Assembly (NCBI RefSeq): GCF_020447105.2
Contig: NZ_CP096184.1
Location: forward strand, 992,001-1,056,000
DNA length: 64,000 nt
From: Demequina sp. TMPB413
GTDB taxonomy: Bacteria > Actinomycetota > Actinomycetes > Actinomycetales > Demequinaceae
Reading direction: 5' to 3'
In this document: in pieces, positions 19,291 through 27,545 of the stretch
Numbering within the stretch: the stretch's first letter is position 1
Layout: each line of letters starts with the position of its first letter
Notes under the pieces: generated by a model
Databases searched by the model: none
What the model saw: the letters and a program-made list of their open reading frames with translations, nothing else
Told to the model about the DNA's origin: nothing
Position numbers and translations under genes: made by a program

Positions 19291-19760
19291 GTGGCCACGG
19301 GGCACCGAGTCTCGACGTCAACGGTGCAGGCATCACTGTCGACATCGTGGCGTCACTGTGGCACACAGAGGTGATGGATGGACTCGTTGCAGGTGCGTTG
19401 CGGGCCATCGAGGCCGCAGGCGCTGAGGCGCGGGTCCTGCGGGTGCCAGGAGCGTTCGAGTTGCCCGTCGTGGCGGAGAAGCTTGCGCGTTCTGGCTCCA
19501 CTGCCATCGTGTGCCTCGGGGTCGTGGTGCGGGGCGATACGCCTCACTTCGACTACGTGTGCGAGGCCGTCACGCGTGGACTGACCGACGTGGCGCGACA
19601 GCATGCCGTCCCGGTCGGCTTCGGTGTCTTGACAACCGACAACGACGCTCAAGCCCTTGCGCGCGCAGGTTTGGCCGACTCTCGGGAAGACAAAGGCGCG
19701 GAGGCCGTCGAGGCCGCGCTCGCCACGGCGGCCCTGCTGGCCGCGATCGACGGTCGGTAG
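19287..19760 (+). CDS. ribH: 6,7-dimethyl-8-ribityllumazine synthase
   Basis: Condenses the RibB and RibD products to lumazine, which RibE converts to riboflavin; usually forms large shells. Motifs: [23 protein letters not shown] and [10 protein letters not shown]. It has 157 residues and overlaps the ribBA stop by four bases. It is the last gene of the riboflavin run. Confidence 0.95.
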   Translation: MSGHGAPSLDVNGAGITVDIVASLWHTEVMDGLVAGALRAIEAAGAEARVLRVPGAFELPVVAEKLARSGSTAIVCLGVVVRGDTPHFDYVCEAVTRGLTDVARQHAVPVGFGVLTTDNDAQALARAGLADSREDKGAEAVEAALATAALLAAIDGR

Positions 19761-19773
19761 GCCCAGGTCCTAC

Positions 19774-19779
19774 TAGGCT
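19774..19779 (+). promoter_or_regulatory. Candidate leaderless -10 (TAGGCT) for hisE
   Basis: TAGGCT ends six bases before GTG 19786, with no ribosome binding site between. Confidence 0.5.
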
Positions 19780-19785
19780 GGCCGC

Positions 19786-20049
19786 GTGACTTCCTTCAAC
19801 GAGTTATTCGACACCCTTTCCGCACGCGCCGTGCAGCGCCCAGAAGGCTCTGGAACGGTGGCTTTGCTGGACAAAGGCGTGCACGCCATCGGCAAAAAGC
19901 TGGTCGAAGAGGCCGCCGAAGCGTGGATGGCTGCCGAGTTCCAGTCGGACGCGGAGACGGCAGAGGAGCTTTCACAGTTGCTGTACCACGCGCAAGTGAT
20001 GATGATCGCCAAGGGACTCACCCTCGCCGACGTCGAGAAATACCTGTAG
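19786..20049 (+). CDS. hisE: Phosphoribosyl-ATP pyrophosphatase
   Basis: Second step of histidine synthesis: hydrolyses phosphoribosyl-ATP to phosphoribosyl-AMP. The 87-residue all-helical protein has the family's [12 protein letters not shown] and [17 protein letters not shown] metal-binding acidic segments. It is the stand-alone form, not fused to HisI. hisG follows after ten bases. Confidence 0.94.
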   Translation: MTSFNELFDTLSARAVQRPEGSGTVALLDKGVHAIGKKLVEEAAEAWMAAEFQSDAETAEELSQLLYHAQVMMIAKGLTLADVEKYL

Positions 20050-20059
20050 GGGGACGCTG

Positions 20060-20902
20060 ATGCTTCGGATCGCCGTTCCCAACAAGGGCTCGTTGTCGGA
20101 CCCAGCAGTGTCACTGCTGGTGGAAGCGGGCTACAAGCAGCGCCGTGACCCGCGCGAGCTGGTGCTCACCGACGCGCGAAACGATGTCGAGTTCTTCTTC
20201 CTGAGGCCAAGAGACGTCGCCGTGTACGTCGGTTCTGGGACCGTGCAAGCGGGCATTACCGGTCGAGACTTGCTGCTCGACAGCGGCGCTGCCGCGACCG
20301 AGATTCTCGAGCTCGGGTTCGGGGGCTCTACCTTCCGTTACGCCGCGCCTGCCGGAGAGATCTCCCAGATCTCTCAGCTCGCAGGGAAACGCGTGGCAAC
20401 CTCATACGAACACTTGGTCGACACTCACCTGCGGTCCTTCGGAATTGAGGCCGACGTGGTCAGGCTCGACGGGGCAGTCGAGTCCTCCGTGCGGCTGGGA
20501 GTAGCCGACGCCGTTGCCGACGTCGTCTCGACGGGCACGACGCTCAAGGCGGCAGGTCTCGAAGTCTTCGGCGAGCCGCTCCTGAAGTCAGAGGCCATCC
20601 TGATTAGGGCGAATTCGGTACCCGACGCTGACGTTGCAGTTCTCGCAGCCCGCCTTCGCGGCGTACTCATGGCGCGCCAGTACGTGCTCGTTGACTACGA
20701 CGTCCCGGCTGACAAGCTTGAGGACGCGATCCGCATTACGCCAGGATTTGAGGCGCCGACCGTGACGCCCTTGCACGGTTCCGATTGGCAAGCAGTGCGG
20801 GTGATGGTGCCGCGCACCGAGATGAATCAGGTGATGGATGCTCTGTACGCCGCTGGCGCACGCGCCATCCTCACTACAGAGTTGTTGGCGGTCAGGGTCT
20901 AA
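20060..20902 (+). CDS. hisG: ATP phosphoribosyltransferase, long form
   Basis: First, feedback-controlled step of histidine synthesis. It has LRIAVPNKGSL at the N-terminus and the PRPP-binding region ADAVADVVSTGTTLKAAGL. At 280 residues it is the long form with the C-terminal ACT-like regulatory domain (about 205-280), so no HisZ is needed. The pafB ATG follows directly on its TAA. Confidence 0.95.
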   Translation: MLRIAVPNKGSLSDPAVSLLVEAGYKQRRDPRELVLTDARNDVEFFFLRPRDVAVYVGSGTVQAGITGRDLLLDSGAAATEILELGFGGSTFRYAAPAGEISQISQLAGKRVATSYEHLVDTHLRSFGIEADVVRLDGAVESSVRLGVADAVADVVSTGTTLKAAGLEVFGEPLLKSEAILIRANSVPDADVAVLAARLRGVLMARQYVLVDYDVPADKLEDAIRITPGFEAPTVTPLHGSDWQAVRVMVPRTEMNQVMDALYAAGARAILTTELLAVRV

Positions 20903-21916
20903 ATGGCGATCGATCCGGCCGAGCGGCTGCTCAACCTGATCATCGCCCTGACGCACGCCAGGGTGCGCATGACGCGCGCCCAGATCCGTGCCTCGGTAGT
21001 GGGCTACGAGCCTGCCGACACGCGCCTATCGCCTGAAGAGGCTCGCCGTAGGGAAGCGGCCTTCGAGCGGATGTTCGAGCGCGACAAGGAAGAGCTACGA
21101 CGAATGGGAATACCGCTCCAGACGGTGGTGGACCCCACTCACGGAGACGAGATCGGCTACAAGATCGACGCGTCCGACGCCGCAATGCCAGGCATCGACT
21201 TCTCCCCGGCGGAGGCCGCTGCGCTCGCCCTTGCCGCGGAGTACTGGCAAGGAGCCACCCTTGGTCCCGACGCTCACCAAGGGCTGACCAAGATTGCATC
21301 CACGTCCTCCGCGGCCCCCCGCACGCCGTTGACTCTGGGGGCGAGGGCCTCTTCGACCTCCGATGCGACTGCCACGATCGTCGAGGCCCGTGCGCGCAGG
21401 ATGGCCGTCAGTTTTGACTACACGTCGGCAAGCACAGGACTGAGCAAGCGCACGGTGCAGCCCTGGCAGATCATCCTCCGCGCAGGCGCCGAGTACCTCT
21501 TTGCCTTTGACCAAGACAAGGGCGAACCGCGCACGTTCCGCCTGGGACGCATCCACGGCAATGTCACCATGGTGGGTAGAGAGGGCGCCTACACCATCCC
21601 ACAGTCTCTGCCAGAGGCGGCTTGGGGGGACACCGGCGTGCAGCACACTGCCATTCTCGGCGTGCGTCCGGAGGCAGGACACGCCATCAGGCGCCGTGGC
21701 GAACCGCGTGGAACGCGCGACCACTGGGACCTGATCGAGGTGCACTACCGGCACGCTGACGCGATCAAGGACGAGGTTCTCGCGCTGGCTGGGCGCGCGC
21801 GAGTCATGTCCCCTGAGCCCATCGCGTCGGCGGTAGTGGAGGAAGCCGCTGCGGCGCTGCTCGTTGCCGAGGGTGCAGGTGGAATCGAGACCAGTGGGGG
21901 AGGGGATCGTGGCTGA
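20903..21916 (+). CDS. pafB: WYL-domain transcriptional regulator PafB
   Basis: With PafC it forms the activator of the LexA-independent DNA damage response known from mycobacteria. It has an N-terminal winged helix-turn-helix with the PafB-type start (DPAERLLNLIIALTHARVRM) and a C-terminal WYL sensing domain followed by a WCX-like tail. Length is 337. It abuts hisG upstream, while pafC overlaps its end by eight bases. The Pup ligase pafA, its usual partner in mycobacteria, is not present here. Confidence 0.88.
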   Translation: MAIDPAERLLNLIIALTHARVRMTRAQIRASVVGYEPADTRLSPEEARRREAAFERMFERDKEELRRMGIPLQTVVDPTHGDEIGYKIDASDAAMPGIDFSPAEAAALALAAEYWQGATLGPDAHQGLTKIASTSSAAPRTPLTLGARASSTSDATATIVEARARRMAVSFDYTSASTGLSKRTVQPWQIILRAGAEYLFAFDQDKGEPRTFRLGRIHGNVTMVGREGAYTIPQSLPEAAWGDTGVQHTAILGVRPEAGHAIRRRGEPRGTRDHWDLIEVHYRHADAIKDEVLALAGRARVMSPEPIASAVVEEAAAALLVAEGAGGIETSGGGDRG

Positions 21917-22826
21917 GCGCACGGCTCCTCGTGTGACCCGCTTGCTCGGGATCCTGACCTACGTCGAGCGCGAGGGAGAGGCAAGCGTCGATGAGTTGGC
22001 GGCGCATTTTGGCGTCAGTCCCGCTCAGATACGGCGAGACGTCGAGCTGCTGTGGGTATCTGGTGTCCCCGGTCACGCCCCTCAAGACCTGATCGACTTC
22101 GATGGCTGGGCCTTCGACGAGGGCGTGGTTCGGCTGATCAACTCGCAAGGAGTCGGCCAGGTGCGCCTATCGCCCCGAGAGGGCGTTGCCCTCATCGGAG
22201 CGCTGTCGGCTGTCGTGGCTGGCGGTGTCGCGCCAGAGGCGGCCCACACTGCCCTGGCCAAGCTCATCGACGCAGTGGGCGACAAGGACGCGGTGCGGTC
22301 GGTGACGACGGGCAGCGTGGATCCAGCGGTCGTGGCTGTGTTGCGCGAGTCGATCGACAGGCGCGTGGTGGTCGGCGTCGGCTACGTCGATGCCAACGAC
22401 CGCAGCACCTCACGGGTGATTGAGCCCCACCGCATGGTGGTGATCGATGGCACCCCCTACGTCGAGTGCTATTGCCGGCGTGCGGAGGACTACCGCACTT
22501 TGAGGGTCGACAGAATCCTGTCTCCGTCCCTGGGGGATGAGCCGATCGTGACGCCTCCGAGCGAGAGCTCGGGCTTCTCACTCGTGGCACACTTCGAAGC
22601 AGTGGTCGTGGCCGATGTCGACGCCCGCTGGCTCTTCGAGTCCTTCCCAGGGGTGCGGCTAGAGGAGTCGGAAGGAACCATTACGGCACGCTTTGGCGTG
22701 GCGGACGTGTCGGCCATCGCTGGGCAACTCATGACGGTCGGCACGGCACTCAAGTCCGTCGAACCTCAGCAACTCGCGAATGAACTCGCGCGCCAGGCGC
22801 GGGCTGTGTTGGCGGCACAGGCATAG
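21909..22826 (+). CDS. pafC: WYL-domain transcriptional regulator PafC
   Basis: Partner of PafB; the pair act together as PafBC. It has an N-terminal helix-turn-helix (EASVDELAAHFGVSPAQIRRDVELLW), then a WYL domain with the IEPHRMVVIDGTPYVECYC strand and the RTLRVDRI segment. GTG 21909 is chosen because GGGGGAGGGG lies just before it; it gives 305 residues. The TAG stop also starts a likely -10 hexamer for tatA. Confidence 0.88.
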   Translation: MAERTAPRVTRLLGILTYVEREGEASVDELAAHFGVSPAQIRRDVELLWVSGVPGHAPQDLIDFDGWAFDEGVVRLINSQGVGQVRLSPREGVALIGALSAVVAGGVAPEAAHTALAKLIDAVGDKDAVRSVTTGSVDPAVVAVLRESIDRRVVVGVGYVDANDRSTSRVIEPHRMVVIDGTPYVECYCRRAEDYRTLRVDRILSPSLGDEPIVTPPSESSGFSLVAHFEAVVVADVDARWLFESFPGVRLEESEGTITARFGVADVSAIAGQLMTVGTALKSVEPQQLANELARQARAVLAAQA

Positions 22827-22829
22827 ACT
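22824..22829 (+). promoter_or_regulatory. Candidate -10 (TAGACT) for tatA-tatC
   Basis: The hexamer begins on the pafC stop codon and predicts a leader of about 26 bases before ATG 22862. Confidence 0.35.
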
Positions 22830-22861
22830 GGACCAAAGCCGAGTCTGAAAAGGTAGTTCTC

Positions 22862-23086
22862 ATGGGCGCATTGCGCGGATGGCACATCGTCGTCCTCCTG
22901 ATTGTGGTGTTGTTGCTCTTTGGCGCGCCCCGGCTTCCAGAGCTGGCGCGGAGCATCGGTAAGTCGTTGCGGATTCTCAAGGACGAGACGAAGGCGCTGA
23001 GCTCTGACGACGACCCCAAGGAGCCGACGGGCGAGAGCGGGGACTCGACCAAGCCCTCCGCCAAGGATGACTCGCACGACAAGTAG
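22862..23086 (+). CDS. tatA: Twin-arginine translocase subunit TatA
   Basis: Forms the pore of the Tat exporter for folded proteins. The 74 residues show one short N-terminal membrane segment (WHIVVLLIVVLLLFG, residues 7-21), an amphipathic helix (APRLPELARSIGKSLRIL) and a charged hydrophilic tail. tatC starts within its last 20 bases. TatB is not in the window. Confidence 0.95.
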   Translation: MGALRGWHIVVLLIVVLLLFGAPRLPELARSIGKSLRILKDETKALSSDDDPKEPTGESGDSTKPSAKDDSHDK

Positions 23087-23843
23087 GCGGGTGCGTCGCA
23101 GCCCTGACGCACGCATGCCTCTGCGCGACCATCTGGTCGAGTTGCGCAACCGCATCATCTACTCGGTCGTCGGGATCGCCCTCGCGGCGATCGGCGGCTG
23201 GTTCTTGTTCGATCCCGCCTTCGAAGCGCTCCAACGCCCCCTGCTCGAGGCCGCCTCGAGCGATGACGCCATTGTGTCCGTCAACTTCGCTGGCCTGGCG
23301 ACCGCGCTCGACATGCATGTGAAGGTCGCCTTCTTCTTGGGACTCATCATGAGTTCGCCTTGGTGGCTTTACCAAGTGTGGGCCTATGTCGCCCCCGGCT
23401 TGACGGGGAAGGAGCGCCGTTACACCGTCGGCTTTCTGGCCGCGGCCATCCCACTGTTTCTTAGCGGCATCGTCGCTGCATGGCTGGTATTCCCGCACGC
23501 GGTCACCATCCTCACGGACTTCCGGCCAGAGGGCACCCAACAACTCCTCGACGCCGAGCTCTATCTCACCTTCGCGATGCGGCTATTGATCGCCTTCGGG
23601 CTCGCCTTCGTGTTTCCGGTAATCATGGTGGCACTCACGTGGGTCGGCATCGTGCCGTGGAAGTCCTGGCTGAAGGCCTGGCGCTGGGCGGTGCTCCTGA
23701 TCTTCGTGTTCGCCGCCGCCATGACGCCTACCCCTGACGCGATCACGATGATCGGGATGGCCATACCGATGGTTGGGCTGTACTTTGGCGCCATCGGTAT
23801 AGGCGCCCTCAGACAGCGACGGCGCGCAAAGGAGCGCGAGTGA
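23067..23843 (+). CDS. tatC: Twin-arginine translocase subunit TatC
   Basis: Multispanning receptor of the Tat pathway. Six membrane segments can be read. The conserved cytosolic motif PLRDHLVELRNRI lies near residue 18, and VWAYVAPGLTGKERRY follows the second helix. The ATG at 23067 overlaps tatA by 20 bases and has AAGG upstream; a later GTG at 23091 is a possible start. Length 258. Confidence 0.94.
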   Translation: MTRTTSRRVRRSPDARMPLRDHLVELRNRIIYSVVGIALAAIGGWFLFDPAFEALQRPLLEAASSDDAIVSVNFAGLATALDMHVKVAFFLGLIMSSPWWLYQVWAYVAPGLTGKERRYTVGFLAAAIPLFLSGIVAAWLVFPHAVTILTDFRPEGTQQLLDAELYLTFAMRLLIAFGLAFVFPVIMVALTWVGIVPWKSWLKAWRWAVLLIFVFAAAMTPTPDAITMIGMAIPMVGLYFGAIGIGALRQRRRAKERE

Positions 23844-24769
23844 GCAAAGTTGGAGTGATCACCAATCCCACGTCGGGTTCTGGCAGGGGCAGAGCGTGGG
23901 GACAAGAAACACTCGCATTGCTCGCCGCCAAGGGCCACCAGGTCAACGATTTGTCCCGCGGCTCATGGCCGGCCTCCTACGAGGTGGCAATGCGTGCGCG
24001 GCGTCACCTTGACGCGCTCGTCGTGGTCGGCGGCGACGGCATGGTGCACTTGGGGATCCAGGTATGTGCAGAGAAGAAGCTTCCGCTGGGAATCGTCGCG
24101 GCTGGCTCTGGCAACGACGCTGCGATCACGCTCGACCTGCCCATTCACCACATCGGCGAAGCGGTCAATCGCATCGATGACGGTCTTCAGGGAGATGTGG
24201 CCACGATCGACCTAGGAAAGATGTCGGGAAGCCGGGTGGAACTGCCGGCCTCGCCAAGATACTTTGCTGCCGTGTTGTCCGCTGGCATTGACGCCGCGAT
24301 CGCCTCTTACGCACGCCGAATCACCCGCCCGCGCGGGCCCGCCAAGTACAAGCTGGCGACGCTACGAGAGTTGCCGCGCTATCGGCCCTACAGCGTCACG
24401 GTCACAGTCGATGGCGTCACGTGGTCCCAGCAGTGCACCCTGGTGGCCGTCGCCAACTCGCCCGTCTTTGGCGGGGGGCTGCGGATCTCGCCAGCATCGT
24501 CAGTGACCGACGGTCTGCTTGAGTTCGTCATCACTGAGCCTTTGCGCCGGCGCGACATCGTCCGCATGTTTCCCAAGCTCTACGATGGCTCGCACATCGA
24601 CGACCCTCGCGTCCGTATCGTTCAAGCCCGCAAGGTGACGATCCAGCAATCGGTTGATGGGGCCTCACTCGCGCCGGCCTTCGCCGATGGCGAACTCGTG
24701 GGCGGCGAGCCCCTCACGATCGAGGTCGTGCCGCATGCACTGCGCGTCCTGGGCGCCCGTCCGCGTTAG
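23840..24769 (+). CDS. Diacylglycerol kinase-like lipid kinase (DagK/YegS fold)
   Basis: A lipid kinase catalytic domain: NPTSGSGRG near the N-terminus, the nucleotide site GGDGMVHLG and GSGNDAA. The usual Thr of GGDGT is Met here. It probably phosphorylates diacylglycerol or a related lipid at the inner membrane face. GTG 23840 overlaps the tatC stop by four bases; 309 residues. The exact substrate is not deducible. Its stop codon starts the -10 of helY. Confidence 0.85.
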   Translation: MSKVGVITNPTSGSGRGRAWGQETLALLAAKGHQVNDLSRGSWPASYEVAMRARRHLDALVVVGGDGMVHLGIQVCAEKKLPLGIVAAGSGNDAAITLDLPIHHIGEAVNRIDDGLQGDVATIDLGKMSGSRVELPASPRYFAAVLSAGIDAAIASYARRITRPRGPAKYKLATLRELPRYRPYSVTVTVDGVTWSQQCTLVAVANSPVFGGGLRISPASSVTDGLLEFVITEPLRRRDIVRMFPKLYDGSHIDDPRVRIVQARKVTIQQSVDGASLAPAFADGELVGGEPLTIEVVPHALRVLGARPR

Positions 24770-24772
24770 ATT
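24767..24772 (+). promoter_or_regulatory. Candidate leaderless -10 (TAGATT) for helY
   Basis: The hexamer starts on the lipid-kinase stop codon and ends six bases before GTG 24779. Confidence 0.5.
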
Positions 24773-24778
24773 GGCGAG

Positions 24779-27523
24779 GTGACCAGCCCAGCCGAACGCT
24801 ACGCCGCCTCGCGCCGGAAACGGCGCTCCGCTGAAGTGCTCGCGTTCGAACAGACGCTGCCATTCCCGCTCGATGACTTTCAGCAAGAGGGGTGTGAGGC
24901 GGTGGCTCAAGGCCACTCGGTGCTTGTCGCTGCACCAACTGGCGCGGGCAAGACCGTCGTCGGAGAGTTCGCCGTGGCCCATGCGCGCAGCCGCGGCCTC
25001 AAGGCCTACTACACGACGCCCATCAAGGCTCTCAGCAATCAGAAGTTCGGGGACTTGCGTGCGGTGTACGGGCCCGACAAGGTGGGCCTGCTCACGGGCG
25101 ACACCTCCATCAATCCGCATGCGGACATCGTGGTGATGACCACCGAGGTTCTCCGCAATATGATCTACGCCGATTCTCGTGATCTCGACAACCTCGGCGT
25201 CGTCGTCCTCGACGAGGTCCACTACCTTGCCGATCGCTTCAGGGGCTCGGTGTGGGAAGAAGTCATTGTCCATGCAGGCGCCGCCACAGCCCTTGTGGCG
25301 CTCTCAGCTACCGTGTCGAATGCGGAAGAGTTCGGGGCTTGGCTGACGGAGGTCAGAGGCGACACCCGAGTCATCGTCTCCGAGACGCGACCGGTGCCGT
25401 TGTGGCCCCACGTGTTGTTGCGCGAGGGCATGTTCGACCTATACGCGCCAGGGACCGACCCCACCGATCCGGCGATGGCGGTGCGTCTCAATCCGGAGAT
25501 CGATGCGATCGTCAAGAGGACGCGGCAGCTTGAAAGTCGCGGCGGGTCTGGTCGCAACGGCTATCGGGGGCGAGGCGGGCCTGGAGGCAAGCCACGCAGA
25601 AGCCCTCCTCGGTTTGCGGTGGTGGAACAACTCGACGCTCAAGGACTGCTTCCCGCCATCGTGTTCATCTTCTCGCGCGCAGGCTGCGAGGATGCCGTCG
25701 ACCAGGTCCGCCATGCAGGCATCCTGCTCACGACTGAAGAGGAGCGGGACCGCATCAGGTACATCGTGGACACGCGGTGCGCCGGGCTTGCCCCCGAGGA
25801 CCTGGGCGCGCTCGGCTTTGCGGCGTGGCGCGATCGCCTTGAGGCAGGGCTCGCGGCGCATCACGCTGGCCTGATCCCGTTGTTCAAAGAGGTGGTCGAG
25901 GAACTGTTTGCGGCGGGTCTCATCAAGGTCGTGTACGCGACGGAGACGCTCGCACTCGGCATCAACATGCCCGCCCGTTCCGTCGTGCTTGAGAAGCTGG
26001 TCAAGTGGGACGGCCAAGGGCACAAGGATCTGACGGCAGGGGAGTACACCCAGCTCACCGGCCGGGCTGGTCGGCGCGGCATCGATGTCGAGGGACACGC
26101 CGTCGTCATCGAGCATCCTGGATTCGACGCCCATCAGTTGGGCAGGCTAGCGTCCCGCCGCACGTACCCTCTGATCTCCTCGTTCCAACCCAACTACAAC
26201 ATGTCGATCAACTTGGTGGCGAACTCTGGCGTTTCACGAGCCCGCGAGGTCCTCGAGATGTCTTTCGCCCAGTTCCAAGCGGACCAGTCAGTCGTCGGAT
26301 CCGCACGCAGAGTGCGGGAGCTTGAGTCATCCCTGCAGGGCTTCAGGGAGGCGATGGAGTGCGACAAGGGGGACTTCCTTGAGTACGCATCTTTGCGCGA
26401 GAAGCTCAACCGAGCGGAGAAGAAGTCCGCAAGAGCGGCGAGTTCTGCCCGCAAGGAGGCCACTGCCGCTCAACTGAGCGCACTGCAACGCGGGGACCTC
26501 ATTCGCATTGGCGGAGGGCGACGCTCGGGCTACGGCGTCGTTGTCCACAGCGACGACGACGAACGCGCGCCCCGCCCCAGCGTCGTCAGCGATGCCGGCC
26601 GCTTGCTGAGGCTGTCGCTGGCCGACTTGCCCGCGGGACTGGACAGGGTCGGAAAGATGCCGCTGCCAAGGAACTTCCCGTTCAAGGACGCTCGCGCCCG
26701 CAAGGAGCTCGGCTCTCGGGTCGCGGAAGAGGGCCGCACCCTTCACCGTGAGGCGAGGGCGGCACGAGCACCTGCCTCGCAGCCGCGCACGGAACTCGAC
26801 GCCGTCAGGCAAGCCATGCGTTCGCACCCCTGCCATCACTGTCCAGACCGTGAGGACCATGCGCGCTGGGCAGAAAGGTACTTCCGAACGCTACGAGACA
26901 AGGATCGGCTGACGGGAGAGATCTCCCGCGCCACCGGTTCCATCGCGGCCATCTTTGACAGGCGCTGCGACGTGTTGCGCGAATTGGGATATCTAGACGG
27001 CGAGGGAGAAGACGTCGCCGTCACTGCCGCTGGCGGCATGTTACGGACTCTGTACGCCGAGAACGACATCGTGATCGCCGAGTGCTTGCGTTCAGGGGCC
27101 TGGGAGGCCCTCCATCCGCCGGCGCTCGCCGCCGCGGTGTCCACCTTGTTGTATTCGGCACGCCGTGACGACGGCGAGTACACGCCGCGCATCCCTGGTG
27201 GCTCTCAAGGCGTACTCGGGCAGGCTCTTCGCGAGACTCAGCGCATCTGGTCGCGACTTGACGACATGCACTCGGAGCACCAACTCCCGCCTTTGCCCGC
27301 CCCACATTGGGGGCTCGTGCGCTCCATTCACGGCTGGGCGCAAGGCAAAGGCCTCGACGCCGTGCTCGACGGCACTTCTATCGCACCGGGTGACATGGTG
27401 CGGTGGTGCAAACAGGTCATCGATGCCCTCGATCAGATCGCGCAGGTGGCGCCGTCTTCGGCCACGCGCGAACGGGCCGTGACGGTCATTTCTGCCATGC
27501 GACGGGGCGTCGTGGCCTACTGA
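24779..27523 (+). CDS. helY: Ski2-like DEVH-box helicase HelY
   Basis: A large superfamily 2 helicase acting on RNA (or RNA/DNA), the actinobacterial relative of Mtr4/Ski2. In order: APTGAGKT (residues 45-52), TPIKALSNQK, VVLDEVHYLADRF, LSATVSNAEEF, then the second RecA domain with ATETLALGINMPAR and QLTGRAGRRGID, and a C-terminal DSHCT domain with CxxC-like HPCHHCPD (about residue 685). The 914-residue length is typical. It sits after tatC and the lipid kinase, the conserved actinobacterial order. Confidence 0.93.
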   Translation: MTSPAERYAASRRKRRSAEVLAFEQTLPFPLDDFQQEGCEAVAQGHSVLVAAPTGAGKTVVGEFAVAHARSRGLKAYYTTPIKALSNQKFGDLRAVYGPDKVGLLTGDTSINPHADIVVMTTEVLRNMIYADSRDLDNLGVVVLDEVHYLADRFRGSVWEEVIVHAGAATALVALSATVSNAEEFGAWLTEVRGDTRVIVSETRPVPLWPHVLLREGMFDLYAPGTDPTDPAMAVRLNPEIDAIVKRTRQLESRGGSGRNGYRGRGGPGGKPRRSPPRFAVVEQLDAQGLLPAIVFIFSRAGCEDAVDQVRHAGILLTTEEERDRIRYIVDTRCAGLAPEDLGALGFAAWRDRLEAGLAAHHAGLIPLFKEVVEELFAAGLIKVVYATETLALGINMPARSVVLEKLVKWDGQGHKDLTAGEYTQLTGRAGRRGIDVEGHAVVIEHPGFDAHQLGRLASRRTYPLISSFQPNYNMSINLVANSGVSRAREVLEMSFAQFQADQSVVGSARRVRELESSLQGFREAMECDKGDFLEYASLREKLNRAEKKSARAASSARKEATAAQLSALQRGDLIRIGGGRRSGYGVVVHSDDDERAPRPSVVSDAGRLLRLSLADLPAGLDRVGKMPLPRNFPFKDARARKELGSRVAEEGRTLHREARAARAPASQPRTELDAVRQAMRSHPCHHCPDREDHARWAERYFRTLRDKDRLTGEISRATGSIAAIFDRRCDVLRELGYLDGEGEDVAVTAAGGMLRTLYAENDIVIAECLRSGAWEALHPPALAAAVSTLLYSARRDDGEYTPRIPGGSQGVLGQALRETQRIWSRLDDMHSEHQLPPLPAPHWGLVRSIHGWAQGKGLDAVLDGTSIAPGDMVRWCKQVIDALDQIAQVAPSSATRERAVTVISAMRRGVVAY

Positions 27524-27533
27524 TACGAACCCG

Positions 27534-27539
27534 TATGAT
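27534..27539 (+). promoter_or_regulatory. Candidate leaderless -10 (TATGAT) for lnt
   Basis: TATGAT ends six bases before GTG 27546. An inverted repeat ATACG-AACC-CGTAT (27523-27536) overlaps it and could be an operator. Confidence 0.5.
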
Positions 27540-27545
27540 CGTTCA

